A stretch of DNA of 64,000 nt from CAG-103 sp963627135. Its GTDB lineage: Bacteria; Bacillota; Clostridia; Oscillospirales; Oscillospiraceae. Position 1 is the first letter of the stretch. Each line of letters opens with the position of its first letter. A model generated the notes under the pieces. That model worked only from the letters and a program-made list of their open reading frames with translations, was not told the origin of the DNA and ran no database searches. Shown one piece after another: positions 49,204 through 57,935 of this stretch. The position numbers were made by a program, and so were the translations under genes. The DNA is taken from NCBI GenBank assembly GCA_963627135.1, contig CAVFZY010000023.1:1-64000 (forward strand), written 5' to 3'.

Positions 49204-49461
49204 ATGCGCACACATCACACCCTGCAGCCCCGCACACCGGATCAGACATCCTACAGCATCGGCCGCCGCGACGGCAGGCAGTTTCTGAAGCTCTACCGCA
49301 GCTACCTGCACGGCACGCTTGCCGGGACGCGTGAGCCTGTGTACGAGGGCACGGTCGTGGAAGGCACGGACGACTGGCGGCTGACCGCCGTGCTTGCGCT
49401 CGCGCCGGTGACGCTCGCGTTCGCATATCTGATCGTGATGCTGTTTTTCGTGTTCCTGTAA
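49204..49461 (+). CDS. 85-residue single-helix membrane protein
   Basis: A basic N-terminal part (about 60 residues, including Y-S-I-G-R-R-D-G-R-Q-F-L-K-L) followed by one C-terminal membrane helix (about 62-85). No family is recognised. AGGAGG is eight bases before ATG 49204. It has its own promoter and terminator, 76 bases after the PP2C gene. Confidence 0.65.
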   Translation: MRTHHTLQPRTPDQTSYSIGRRDGRQFLKLYRSYLHGTLAGTREPVYEGTVVEGTDDWRLTAVLALAPVTLAFAYLIVMLFFVFL

Positions 49462-49476
49462 TATCTAGTATTGCAA

Positions 49477-49516
49477 TAGTCCCACCGCCGGTTTCCCGGC
49501 GGTGGGACTGTTTTTT
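49477..49516 (+). terminator. intrinsic terminator
   Basis: A 14-base stem (49478-49491 with 49495-49509) and six T; bidirectional between convergent genes. Confidence 0.88.
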
Positions 49517-49519
49517 CAT

Positions 49520-51274
49520 TCACTTTTTCACCTGCGCGCCCATCAGATACTGCGCGCCGAGCGGGCCGGACAGCAAGCCCTGCACGTGCGTGTTGCACAG
49601 GTAGGTATCCGTGTACCAATAGAGCGGGCACACGGCGCCCGTCTGCATGAGCAGCGTCTCGGCCTGGTGCATGAGCGCATAGCGCTCGACCGTGTCGCCG
49701 CTGCTCTGGATGCAGTAGAGCAGCGCGTCATACGACTCCGCCCAGGTGCAGTTGTCTTTTGTGCGACCGTCGAGCGTGACGCTGTAGCCCGCGTAGTCCG
49801 CGTGCGCGCCGCGGCCAAGCGCGACGCAGTTGCTGCCCGCGCCGCTCGCCCAGAGGGAGAGAAACGGCATGGGATCGTCGATATCGGCGCTGAAGCTGCA
49901 GCGCGTAATCGAGTAGCCCCCGACGGCGCGGCTGGCGAGGAAGGTGTCCATGTCCTGCGCCGTGACCGTGAGCGCGATGCCATAGCGGCCGTAAAGCGAC
50001 TGCAGATAGTCCGCGATGGCGACGTGACCCGCCGCGTCGGACGTCAGGTACGTCAGCTCCGGGAAACCGGCGCACACGCCCTGCGCGTTGACCGTGAACC
50101 GGCCGGACGACTCCGCCACCTGCCGCAGGAGCGCAATGGCCTGCTTGCAGCTGGCCTCGTAGTTATCGGTATCATAGTAGCCGCCGCCCTTGCCGCCCAA
50201 GCCGTTGTGCGCGGTGAAGGCACTGCCGTCGGCGTCCGAGATGCCGGGCGGGATGGGCGCGTTCGCGCTTTGCTGCGCGCCGGGCGTGATGTCGCTGCAG
50301 AGATCGCTGCGGTCGATAAGCAGGGCGAGCGCCGTGCGGATCTGCGCGCGCTCCGTCTGGGAGAAAACGCTCAACGCCGGGTCGCTCATGGAAAAGCAGA
50401 GACTGTACGTGCCGAGCTGGCTGACGGTGCGCAGCTCAGGCGCATGGTTTGCGCGCAGGTCGGCGAGCGCGGCATCCGGCACCGGCCAGCTGAGCGCATA
50501 CTCCCGCGCGAGGAAGGCAGACTCTGCAACATTGGGGTCAACCTGAAAGACGAAGCGCACCGTCTCGGCCGCGACGTTGTCCGCGTCCCAATAGGCGGGA
50601 TTTTTCGTGTAAGTGAGGCCCTCGGTCGTCCACTCGGCGACCGTGTACGGACCACTGGTGGCAAAGGCGGCGCTGTCGGCCGTCCAGCTCGTGGCGTCCG
50701 CCGCGCCGGAGGGCACCGGCGCATACGCCGGCTGGGCGCACAGCTGCAGGAACGTGGGCATGGCCTCCGTGAGCACGACGGTGAGCGTGCGCCCGTCGGG
50801 CGATGCCGTGACGTTCAGCCGGCCGGTGCCGTAACCGTCGATGCAGGCAAAGAGATACGGCGCCGCCGCGTCACTGAGCGTGCAGGCCCGGTTCCACGCA
50901 TAGACGAAGTCCGCCGCCGTGAGCGGCGCGCCGTCGGACCACGTGAGGCCCTCGCGCAGCGTGAACACATACCGCACACGCCCGTCGGGCAGAGGCTCCG
51001 GCTCCGGCAGGACCGTGCACAGCTCAGGCGCGAGCTCCGCCGCTCCGTCGCCGCCGGCGCGATAGCCGGTCAGACCGGAGAAGAGATTGACCACATACGT
51101 CGCGCCGATGCCGTTTTCCGTGCGCGCGGGGTCGAGCGCTGCGGGTCCGGCGCCGAGGCACAGCGTCAGCGGTGCGTCGGCATCCGGCGTGCGCACGGTG
51201 CTCTCCGATGCGCGCGAGCAGGCGCCCAGCAGCAGCGCCGCCGCGATCAGGGTGCACAAAAGGGCTCGCTTCAT
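49520..51274 (-). CDS. peptide/oligopeptide ABC substrate-binding lipoprotein
   Basis: 584 residues with a lipoprotein signal peptide (M-K-R-A-L-L-C ... L-L-G-A-C, cleavage before Cys about residue 19) and the SBP_bac_5 (OppA/DppA) fold, including F-T-L-R-E-G-L-T-W-S-D-G and D-F-V-Y-A-W-N-R near residues 105-130. It binds peptides at the outer face of the membrane. No permease or ATPase genes are next to it, so it works with a transporter encoded elsewhere or as a sensor. ATG 51274 follows GGAGG by eight bases. Confidence 0.92.
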   Translation of the reverse strand: MKRALLCTLIAAALLLGACSRASESTVRTPDADAPLTLCLGAGPAALDPARTENGIGATYVVNLFSGLTGYRAGGDGAAELAPELCTVLPEPEPLPDGRVRYVFTLREGLTWSDGAPLTAADFVYAWNRACTLSDAAAPYLFACIDGYGTGRLNVTASPDGRTLTVVLTEAMPTFLQLCAQPAYAPVPSGAADATSWTADSAAFATSGPYTVAEWTTEGLTYTKNPAYWDADNVAAETVRFVFQVDPNVAESAFLAREYALSWPVPDAALADLRANHAPELRTVSQLGTYSLCFSMSDPALSVFSQTERAQIRTALALLIDRSDLCSDITPGAQQSANAPIPPGISDADGSAFTAHNGLGGKGGGYYDTDNYEASCKQAIALLRQVAESSGRFTVNAQGVCAGFPELTYLTSDAAGHVAIADYLQSLYGRYGIALTVTAQDMDTFLASRAVGGYSITRCSFSADIDDPMPFLSLWASGAGSNCVALGRGAHADYAGYSVTLDGRTKDNCTWAESYDALLYCIQSSGDTVERYALMHQAETLLMQTGAVCPLYWYTDTYLCNTHVQGLLSGPLGAQYLMGAQVKK

Positions 51275-51328
51275 GCCGGTCACCTCCTGTCAGGTGCAAG
51301 TAAGCGGTAAGATTTTCCGTGCAGGCGT

Positions 51329-51357
51329 ATCTTAACACACGCAGCATGAAATTGCAA
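51329..51357 (-). promoter_or_regulatory. promoter of the peptide-binding lipoprotein gene
   Basis: Minus-strand TTGCAA (51352-51357), 17 bases, TAAGAT (51329-51334). Confidence 0.6.
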
Positions 51358-51367
51358 CGGTTTTGCG

Positions 51368-51452
51368 CATAAATTCCCCACTTTCAAAGAAAAATGGTGC
51401 ACTCCGAAAACAGAGCGCACCACATTTCGCAGTATTTCGACGAGAAAGTGGG
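51368..51452 (-). terminator. terminator after the M29 aminopeptidase
   Basis: GGTGC.../...GCACC stem (51395-51420) followed by TTTTT on the minus strand, all enclosed by a 9-base outer inverted repeat CCCACTTTC/GAAAGTGGG. Confidence 0.7.
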
Positions 51453-51459
51453 ATTTCGG

Positions 51460-52683
51460 TCAAAAAGCCCACATCCCGTCCCGGAACACGGGGACGGTGC
51501 GGCCGTCACGGCAGTGCGCCGTGATGGCAAGATCCGGCGTGCCGATCATGAAATCCTCATGAATCATGGAGTCGTTCACGCCGAGCGCGCGCATCTCCTC
51601 GAGCGTGCGGTTCGGGTAGTCGCGGATGGTGTCGATGAAGCCCATGCCGAGCGCGAGGTGGCAACAGGCGTTTTCGTCAAACAGAGTGTTGTAAAACAGG
51701 ATGCCCGTCTGGTTGATGGGGCTGTCATACGGCACGAGCGCGCACTCGCCAAGGTAGGCGGAGCCATCGTCCATGGCAATGAGCTTTTGCAGCAGGGCCT
51801 CGTTCGTGCGCGCGTGCGCCTCGACAACGCGGCCGTGCTCGAAGCGGATGGAAAAATCCTCGATGAGCTGACCCTGATACGACAGCGGCTTCGACGAGTA
51901 GACGATGCCCTCGGCCTCGCCGCGCCTGGGCGAGATGAAGCACTCCTCCGTGGGCAGGTTGGGGTTAAAATAGCTGCCGCCGATCGTGTACTCCCCGCCT
52001 CCGCAAAACTGCGCCTCGGGGATCATGCCGACGATGAGGTTCGTGCCGTTGGACGCGTGATACTCCAGCGACGCGATGCCGAGGCTGTTGAGGTGGTTGC
52101 AGCGCGCTTGCAGGTCGGCATTGTGCGCGTTCCACGCGCCGATGGGGTCATCGTCTACGCGGCAGGTGTGCAGGATCGCCTCCCAGAGCTTTTCGACGGC
52201 GCGGGCCTTCGTCTCGTTCGGGAACACCTTCTTGGCCCAGGCAGCGCCGGGCACAGCTGCGATACACCACTGGTAGCGCCCCTCCATCTGGTCGCGGTAG
52301 GGCTTGATGACGCTGTAGCGCCCCTGCCGGGCGCGGGCCATCTTCGCGGGGCTGACGCCGCGCAGGCCATCCGGGTCCTCGCTGAGCAGATAGATGCGGC
52401 ACGGGAGCGTGTCGACATAGTGCTGGAGCTTCGCGCGCTCCCAAGCCTCGACAGTCTGGAGCGTTTTGACGCTCTCGCGCCGGATGGCAAGCTTTTCGAG
52501 CGCCTGGTGCTTCCACGTGACCGTGACCTTGCGCGCCCCGGCGTGGTAGCACGCATCGGCAACCATGGTCACGAACTCCGGCTGGTCGAGCTCGGCCTCG
52601 ATGACGACGTCCTGTCCCTTCTGAACACGCGCGCCGACCTCCGCGATCAGGCGGGCATAGGCGCGCAAAACGGTTTTTTTCAT
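51460..52683 (-). CDS. M29-family aminopeptidase
   Basis: 407 residues of the thermophilic-aminopeptidase (AmpS/PepS) family: E-x-x-x-N-R-E-S-type metal ligands around G-E-x-x-I-V and H-x-x-x-G-x-G-F-I-D, as in the two-metal M29 site. It removes N-terminal residues from peptides in the cytosol. ATG 52683 follows GAGG by nine bases and is one base after the sensor kinase stop, so it is the last gene of the two-component operon. Confidence 0.9.
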   Translation of the reverse strand: MKKTVLRAYARLIAEVGARVQKGQDVVIEAELDQPEFVTMVADACYHAGARKVTVTWKHQALEKLAIRRESVKTLQTVEAWERAKLQHYVDTLPCRIYLLSEDPDGLRGVSPAKMARARQGRYSVIKPYRDQMEGRYQWCIAAVPGAAWAKKVFPNETKARAVEKLWEAILHTCRVDDDPIGAWNAHNADLQARCNHLNSLGIASLEYHASNGTNLIVGMIPEAQFCGGGEYTIGGSYFNPNLPTEECFISPRRGEAEGIVYSSKPLSYQGQLIEDFSIRFEHGRVVEAHARTNEALLQKLIAMDDGSAYLGECALVPYDSPINQTGILFYNTLFDENACCHLALGMGFIDTIRDYPNRTLEEMRALGVNDSMIHEDFMIGTPDLAITAHCRDGRTVPVFRDGMWAF

Positions 52684-52684
52684 A

Positions 52685-54058
52685 TCAGCTTTCCTCTTTT
52701 CCGTGGTGTTCGGGCAGCGTGACCGTGAACGTCGTGCCCCGGCCGGGCGCGCTCGTGACGGCGACCGTGCCGCCATGGAGCGTGACGATCTGCTGCACCA
52801 TCGACAGGCCCAGGCCCAGACCGGCGTTTTCCTGCCGGCTGGGGTCGGCCTGATAGAACTTCTGCCATATTTTGTCCAGATTTTCCTGTGAGATACCGAT
52901 GCCGTTGTCCTGCACGCACAGCTCGGCGCCTGCGGCCGTGCGGCGGAGCGCGACATGGATCCAGCCGCCGTCCACGCCGAACTTGAAGGCGTTGTCGAGC
53001 AGGTTCTGCACGACGCGCGAGATGAGAAAGACGTCCATGTCGATGAAGATGCCCGGCTCAGCCGCGCAGCTGATGCGGATGCCGCGGCGCGCGACCATGG
53101 CCTGCTCGTCGCAGATGACGGTGACGAGGTCGGTGAGGTCGGCATACTCCCAGTTCACCTTCTGCGTGCCCTGATCGAGGCGCGTGATCTCGAGCATGCT
53201 GCGGATGAGCGCCGACATCTTGTGCGCCTGCCGGTCGATGACATCGAGCGCGGCCTGATAATCCGCGGGCGTCTGCGCGTTTTTGTGCGCATCCTCGCAG
53301 GCGGCGAGGATGACGGTCGTCGGCGTGCGCAGCTCGTGCGAGGCATCCGACGTGAAGCGCTGCTCGGCCTCGAACGAGCGCTCGAGCCGATCGAACATGT
53401 TGTCAAACGACGCCGAGAGCTGATAGATCTCGTCGCTGCCGCTCGTGTGCGGCAGGCCGATGCGCGCCTTAAGGTCCTGCCCGTCGGAGATGGCGTTGGC
53501 CGCAGCTGTGAGCTGGCGCACGGGGCGCAGGGCGCGGCCGGCGATGAAATACCCGCCGATGACCGACAGCACGAGCAGCACCGGCAGCAGCGACCACGCC
53601 AGCGGCAGGATGACGCGCATGACGCCGCCGTTGGCATCCGCGTCGATGACGCCGCGCAGCCAGACGCTGCCGACCATCATGTCCACGCGCACATCATAGA
53701 CGTAATATGCATTCTCCCCGCACGCGACGAGACGCACGGTCTCGCTACCAAGCGGCAGGGGCTCTGCGGGCGTGAACTCCGCCGGGAACGTACCCTGCAG
53801 GACGTTGCCGTCCACGTCATAGAGCACGGTGTAGACGCCGCTGCGGTAATAGTGGATGCGGTCATAGCGAAACTGCCGGTGGTTATACTTGACGCGGTCG
53901 GCATTGTGCTCGACCATGCGCACGAGGCGCGCCTCCGGGTCGTTCGTGGCGACCGTGCCGTTGACTGCGAGCAGGAACGCGAGCACCAGCGCCTCGATGA
54001 CGAACATCATGAGCGCAAACCAGGCGGTGATGCGCAATTTCAATGACGGACGCTTCAT
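52685..54058 (-). CDS. sensor histidine kinase
   Basis: 457 residues: helix 1 (about 10-32), an outside domain (about 33-150), helix 2 (about 151-173), HAMP (about 173-225), H-box S-H241-E-L-R-T-P, and HATPase (N-box D-N-A-F-K-F, D-N-G-I-G-I, G-L-G-L-G-L). The outer sensor domain is of an unrecognised type. Four-base overlap with the response regulator gene before it. The signal is unknown. Confidence 0.93.
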   Translation of the reverse strand: MKRPSLKLRITAWFALMMFVIEALVLAFLLAVNGTVATNDPEARLVRMVEHNADRVKYNHRQFRYDRIHYYRSGVYTVLYDVDGNVLQGTFPAEFTPAEPLPLGSETVRLVACGENAYYVYDVRVDMMVGSVWLRGVIDADANGGVMRVILPLAWSLLPVLLVLSVIGGYFIAGRALRPVRQLTAAANAISDGQDLKARIGLPHTSGSDEIYQLSASFDNMFDRLERSFEAEQRFTSDASHELRTPTTVILAACEDAHKNAQTPADYQAALDVIDRQAHKMSALIRSMLEITRLDQGTQKVNWEYADLTDLVTVICDEQAMVARRGIRISCAAEPGIFIDMDVFLISRVVQNLLDNAFKFGVDGGWIHVALRRTAAGAELCVQDNGIGISQENLDKIWQKFYQADPSRQENAGLGLGLSMVQQIVTLHGGTVAVTSAPGRGTTFTVTLPEHHGKEES

Positions 54059-54729
54059 GTTTCCTCCCGCAGGACCCAGCCGACGCCCCAGACGGTGTGG
54101 ATGAGCTTGGTGGGATAGTCCGCATCGATCTTCCGGCGCAGGTAGCTCACATACACATCCACGACGTTCGAGCCGCCGCTGTAGTCATAGTTCCAGAGAT
54201 GGTTTTCGATCCGTTCGCGCGAGAGCACGACGCCGCGGTTGCGGATCATGTATTCGAGTAGGGCAAACTCCTTGGCCGAGAGTGCGATCGTGCGGCCGCC
54301 GCGCGTGACATGATGCGAGGCGGTATCGACCGTGAGGTCGGCGACGGTAAAGACATTCGTGGCGCTGCCGCCGCGCTTGCGCGTGACGACGCGCAGCCGG
54401 GCCAGCAGCTCGTCGAACGAAAACGGCTTGACGAGATAATCATCCGCCCCGGCGTCGAGCCCGCGTACGCGGTCGGGCACACTGTCCTTCGCCGTGAGGA
54501 AGATGACCGGCGTCTCATTGCCGCTCTCGCGCATCTGCGCCAGGAGCGAAAAGCCGTCCATGCGCGGCATCATCACATCGAGCACGACCGCGTCATACTC
54601 CGCACCCTCCAGATAGTCCAGCGCCTCCACCCCGTCAAAGCAGGCGTCGACGCTGTAGCCCTCGGCAGTGAGTGTTTTGGCGAGAATGCGGTTGAGGTCC
54701 TGTTCATCTTCCACGACCAGAATGCGCAT
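54055..54729 (-). CDS. OmpR-family response regulator
   Basis: 224 residues: receiver with E7-D8 and phosphorylation site D51, K-P near 100, and a C-terminal winged helix. It forms an operon with the downstream kinase (four-base ATGA overlap) and the M29 aminopeptidase. GGAGGG precedes the ATG. Confidence 0.93.
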   Translation of the reverse strand: MRILVVEDEQDLNRILAKTLTAEGYSVDACFDGVEALDYLEGAEYDAVVLDVMMPRMDGFSLLAQMRESGNETPVIFLTAKDSVPDRVRGLDAGADDYLVKPFSFDELLARLRVVTRKRGGSATNVFTVADLTVDTASHHVTRGGRTIALSAKEFALLEYMIRNRGVVLSRERIENHLWNYDYSGGSNVVDVYVSYLRRKIDADYPTKLIHTVWGVGWVLREET

Positions 54730-54762
54730 ACACGTCCCTCCTTGTTGTCTGTCTGAAGTGAT

Positions 54763-54791
54763 ATTATATCACAGATGGTACCCGCGTGTAA
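54763..54791 (-). promoter_or_regulatory. promoter of the two-component operon
   Basis: Minus-strand TTACAC (54786-54791), 17 bases, TATAAT (54763-54768), immediately beyond the ribosomal operon terminator. Confidence 0.65.
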
Positions 54792-54796
54792 AATAT

Positions 54797-54830
54797 GAAA
54801 ACGCACCGGCTGCGCATGCAGTCGGTGCGT
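54797..54830 (-). terminator. terminator of the ribosomal protein operon
   Basis: ACGCACCGGCTGC (54801-54813) pairs with its near complement (54817-54830), with TTTT on the minus strand. Confidence 0.8.
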
Positions 54831-54853
54831 TGCAGGTTGTGTTCGGAAGCTCC

Positions 54854-55195
54854 TTACACGAGCTCGATGACAGCCATCTCGGCCGCATCGCCGCGGCGGG
54901 TGCCGATGCGGGTGATGCGGGTGTAGCCGCCGTTGCGGTCGGCATACTTCGGGGCGACTTCATCAAACACCTTCTTGGCAACATCCTCGCGGGTAATGAA
55001 GGCCAGCGCCTGACGGTAGGCAGCCATGTCCTTCTTCTTGCCAAGGGTGATCATTTTCTCGGCCAGAGGCGCGATCTCTTTTGCGCGGAAGACGGTCGTC
55101 TCCATGCGGCCCATGTCGAGCAGGTCCGTGACCTGCTGACGGAGCATCGCCTTGCGCTGATCGGTGGTCTTACCGAGTTTCCTTGTTCCGGGCAT
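54854..55195 (-). CDS. rplQ: 50S ribosomal protein L17
   Basis: 113 residues with the L17 start (R-K-L-G-K-T-T-D-Q-R-K-A-M-L-R) and E-I-A-P-L-A-E-K-M-I-T-L-G-K. Last gene of the alpha operon, 34 bases after rpoA. Confidence 0.98.
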   Translation of the reverse strand: MPGTRKLGKTTDQRKAMLRQQVTDLLDMGRMETTVFRAKEIAPLAEKMITLGKKKDMAAYRQALAFITREDVAKKVFDEVAPKYADRNGGYTRITRIGTRRGDAAEMAVIELV

Positions 55196-55229
55196 ATCGG
55201 TTTTCCTCCTTGATAAGAGTAACTGGTTA

Positions 55230-56180
55230 TTACTGATTGTCGTCGCTCGCCAGGCTCAGGCCCATCATAGCGAGCTTGTGCTCGACCTCTTCCAGGGATT
55301 TGCGGCCAAGGTTGCGCACCTTGATCATCTCTTCCTCGGTTTTGTTCGTGAGGTCTTCGACGGTGTTGATATTCGCGCGCTTCAGGCAGTTGAAGCTGCG
55401 CACGGAGAGGTCCAGCTCCTCGATCGTCATCTTCATGACGGTGTCGGGGCGCTCCGGCTCCTTCTCCACCACCGTGCAGCTGTTGCCGATCGTGTCAGAC
55501 AGATCGGTGAAGAGCGTGAAGTGATCGCACAGGATCTTGGCGCCAAGGCTCAACGCGTCGCGCGCCGAGATGGTCTTGTCGGTCCAGACCTCGATGGTCA
55601 GCTTGTCGAAGTCCGTCTGGTTGCCCACACGGGTGTTCTCGACAGCGTAGTTGACCTTCAGGACCGGCGCATAGATGCTGTCCACCGGGATGGTCCCGAT
55701 GACCTGCTGCGCGCTCTTGTTCTTGTCCGCCGGGACGTAGCCTCTGCCGTGGGCAAGCGTGATCTCCATGGAGAGCGCGCCGTCCGGGCCGAGGCTGGCG
55801 ATGTGCAGCTCGGGGTTGAGGATCTCGACCTCGCCGTCTGCCTTGATGTCGCCGGCAGTGACTTCACACTCGCCTGCCGCTTCGATATAGACGGTCTTCG
55901 GGCCGTCGCAGTGCAGGCGCGCGATGATGCCCTTCACATTCAGCACGATCTCCGTGACGTCTTCCTTGACGCCGGGGATCGTCGAAAACTCGTGCTGCAC
56001 GCCGGCGATCCGGATGGACGTCGGGGCAGTACCGGGCAGTGAAGAGAGCAGCACTCTGCGCAGAGAGTTACCCAGGGTCGTGCCGTAGCCACGCTCCAAA
56101 GGCTCAACGACGAACTTGCCATACGAGATATCGTCCGGGGATTCCTGGCATTCGATGCGCGGCTTTTCAATTTCAATCAT
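55230..56180 (-). CDS. rpoA: RNA polymerase alpha subunit
   Basis: 316 residues: alpha-NTD (dimerization, about 1-230) with V-E-P-L-E-R-G-Y-G-T-T-L-G-N-S-L-R-R-V-L, and alpha-CTD (about 245-310, N-C-L-K-R-A-N-I-N-T-V-E-D-L). Normal length and order, with rpsD upstream and rplQ downstream. Confidence 0.98.
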   Translation of the reverse strand: MIEIEKPRIECQESPDDISYGKFVVEPLERGYGTTLGNSLRRVLLSSLPGTAPTSIRIAGVQHEFSTIPGVKEDVTEIVLNVKGIIARLHCDGPKTVYIEAAGECEVTAGDIKADGEVEILNPELHIASLGPDGALSMEITLAHGRGYVPADKNKSAQQVIGTIPVDSIYAPVLKVNYAVENTRVGNQTDFDKLTIEVWTDKTISARDALSLGAKILCDHFTLFTDLSDTIGNSCTVVEKEPERPDTVMKMTIEELDLSVRSFNCLKRANINTVEDLTNKTEEEMIKVRNLGRKSLEEVEHKLAMMGLSLASDDNQ

Positions 56181-56260
56181 TTAGACTTAACCCTCCTTAC
56201 TGTGTTGTTGCGCCGTACTGGCGCTGCGGATGTCAGCTTACCAATTTGAGGGTCTCTTTA
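56181..56260. other. 80-base rpsD-rpoA spacer
   Basis: No promoter or gene is seen. It holds only the rpoA ribosome binding site (AAGGAGGG). Confidence 0.5.
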
Positions 56261-56887
56261 TTACTTGGAATACAGCTCGACGATGAGGTGTTCCTCGACA
56301 GGCAGATCAATGTCGTCGCGCGCGGGCATGGCCACGACCTTGCCGACCATGTTGTTGGCGTCATAGTCCAGCCATTTCGGCGCCGGACGGGAAGCGTTCG
56401 CTTCGACGTTAGCCTTGATCTTGTCGAGACTCTTGCTGGAGTCCTTGAGTGTAATAACCATGCCCGGCTTGACCAGGAAGCTGGGGATGTTGACTTTGCG
56501 GCCATCCACAGTGAAGTGGCCGTGGGTCACGAGCTGGCGCGCCTCCGCACGGCTCATGGCGAAGCCGAGACGGTAGACGACGTTGTCCAGACGGGTTTCC
56601 AGAATGGCGAGCAGGTTCTCGCCCGTGATGCCTTGGCGCTTCTCGGCCATGGCAAAGTAGCTGCGGAACTGCTTCTCGAGCACGCCGTAGTAGCGGCGGA
56701 CCTTCTGCTTCTCGCGCAGCTGGGAGCCGTACTCAGAGGTCTTGCTGCGGCCCTGGCCGTGCTGGCCGGGGGCATAGCCTCTGCAGTCGATTGCGCACTT
56801 CTGGGTGTAGCATCTGTCGCCCTTGAGGAAGAGCTTCTGGCCCTCTCTGCGGCACTGGCGGCAGACAGCTTCGGTATATCTAGCCAT
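56261..56887 (-). CDS. rpsD: 30S ribosomal protein S4 (zinc-binding form)
   Basis: 208 residues with an N-terminal zinc site C9-x2-C12 ... C26-x4-C31 and the S4 RNA-binding domain (about 95-155, E-T-R-L-D-N-V-V-Y-R-L-G-F). The cysteine form contrasts with the Cys-free S4 paralogue that some Firmicutes use under zinc shortage. S4 is known to repress its own operon in several bacteria. Confidence 0.98.
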   Translation of the reverse strand: MARYTEAVCRQCRREGQKLFLKGDRCYTQKCAIDCRGYAPGQHGQGRSKTSEYGSQLREKQKVRRYYGVLEKQFRSYFAMAEKRQGITGENLLAILETRLDNVVYRLGFAMSRAEARQLVTHGHFTVDGRKVNIPSFLVKPGMVITLKDSSKSLDKIKANVEANASRPAPKWLDYDANNMVGKVVAMPARDDIDLPVEEHLIVELYSK

Positions 56888-56907
56888 AATTCATTTCCCT
56901 CCTTCAA

Positions 56908-57309
56908 TCAGACGCGGCGGCGTTTCGGAGGACGGCAGCCATTGTGCGGAATGGGGGTGACGTCCTTGATCATGGTGACCTCGAGTCCTGCCGTCTGCAG
57001 GGCGCGGATCGCAGCCTCACGTCCGGAGCCGGGGCCCTTGACGAAAACTTCGACGGTCTTCAGGCCGTGCTCCATAGCCGCCTTGGCAGCCGTCTCAGCG
57101 GCGGTCTGTGCGGCGAAGGGGGTGGATTTCTTGCTTCCGCGGAAGCCCATGCCGCCTGCGGAGGCCCAGGAGAGCGCATTGCCCTGGGTGTCCGTGATGG
57201 TGACCATGGTGTTGTTGAACGAAGAGCTGATATGCACGGCTCCCTTTTCAATGTTCTTACGCTCTTTGCGGCGCGTGCGAACTTTCTTGCCTTTTGCTGC
57301 GTTTGCCAT
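56908..57309 (-). CDS. rpsK: 30S ribosomal protein S11
   Basis: 133 residues with H-I-S-S-S-F-N-N-T-M-V-T-I-T-D and the C-terminal N-G-C-R-P-P-K-R-R-R-V. Conserved operon position. Confidence 0.98.
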   Translation of the reverse strand: MANAAKGKKVRTRRKERKNIEKGAVHISSSFNNTMVTITDTQGNALSWASAGGMGFRGSKKSTPFAAQTAAETAAKAAMEHGLKTVEVFVKGPGSGREAAIRALQTAGLEVTMIKDVTPIPHNGCRPPKRRRV

Positions 57310-57323
57310 TACATATCCCTCCC

Positions 57324-57692
57324 TTACTTCTTCTTATTGGCGATCGTGCGTTTCGGGCCCTTGCGGGTACGCGCATTGGTCTTGCTGCGCTGGCCGCGCA
57401 CGGGCAGGCCGCGTCTGTGACGCTGGCCGCGGTAGCAGCCGATCTCGGTCAGGCGCTTGATGTCGAGCGCCACACTGCGGCGCAGGTCACCTTCTACGAT
57501 GAAGTTGTGGTCGATGCACTCACGGATCTTTGCTTCTTCCTCGTCGGTGAGGTCTTTCACGCGGGTGTCCGGATTGATGCCGGTCATGTCAAGAATCTTT
57601 TTCGCGCTGGTTCTGCCGATGCCATAAACGTAGGTCAGGCCAATTTCAATTCGCTTGTCCTTGGGCAGGTCAACGCCGGCGATACGTGCCAT
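57324..57692 (-). CDS. rpsM: 30S ribosomal protein S13
   Basis: 122 residues with A-R-I-A-G-V-D-L-P-x-D-K-R-I-E-I and a basic C-terminus (G-Q-R-x-x-x-N-A-R-T-R-K-G-P). It is preceded by an unusually long 116-base leader for this operon. Confidence 0.98.
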   Translation of the reverse strand: MARIAGVDLPKDKRIEIGLTYVYGIGRTSAKKILDMTGINPDTRVKDLTDEEEAKIRECIDHNFIVEGDLRRSVALDIKRLTEIGCYRGQRHRRGLPVRGQRSKTNARTRKGPKRTIANKKK

Positions 57693-57808
57693 CTTATTCG
57701 ATCATTCCTTTCGAAATTTTTGTTCCGCGCGCAAAAAGGGAGGCGACTTACTCCCGCCGGAGGGAGCCGACCTTCTGGCGCGGATGTGTTAGGACTTACA
57801 GGGTCAGA
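57693..57808 (-). promoter_or_regulatory. 116-base rpsM leader with competing hairpins
   Basis: On the minus strand the segment at 57751-57755 can pair with either 57762-57766 or 57738-57742. The second pairing is followed directly by TTTTT (57733-57737), so it is terminator-like. The other gaps between the nearby ribosomal genes are 13-20 bases. Confidence 0.4.
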
Positions 57809-57922
57809 TCAGCCCTGTCTCTGTTTGTGCTTCGGGTTTTCGCAGATAACCATGACTTTGCCCTTGCGCTTGATGACCTTGCACTTTTCGCACATGGGCT
57901 TGACACTCGGTCTGACTTTCAT
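57809..57922 (-). CDS. rpmJ: 50S ribosomal protein L36
   Basis: 37 residues, M-K-V-R-P-S-V-K-P-M-C-E-K-C-K with the C-x2-C ... C-x4-H zinc site kept (C11, C14, C27, H32). GTAGGAGG precedes ATG 57922. It lies between infA and rpsM, the standard position. Confidence 0.97.
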   Translation of the reverse strand: MKVRPSVKPMCEKCKVIKRKGKVMVICENPKHKQRQG

Positions 57923-57935
57923 TGTAGTTAACCTC

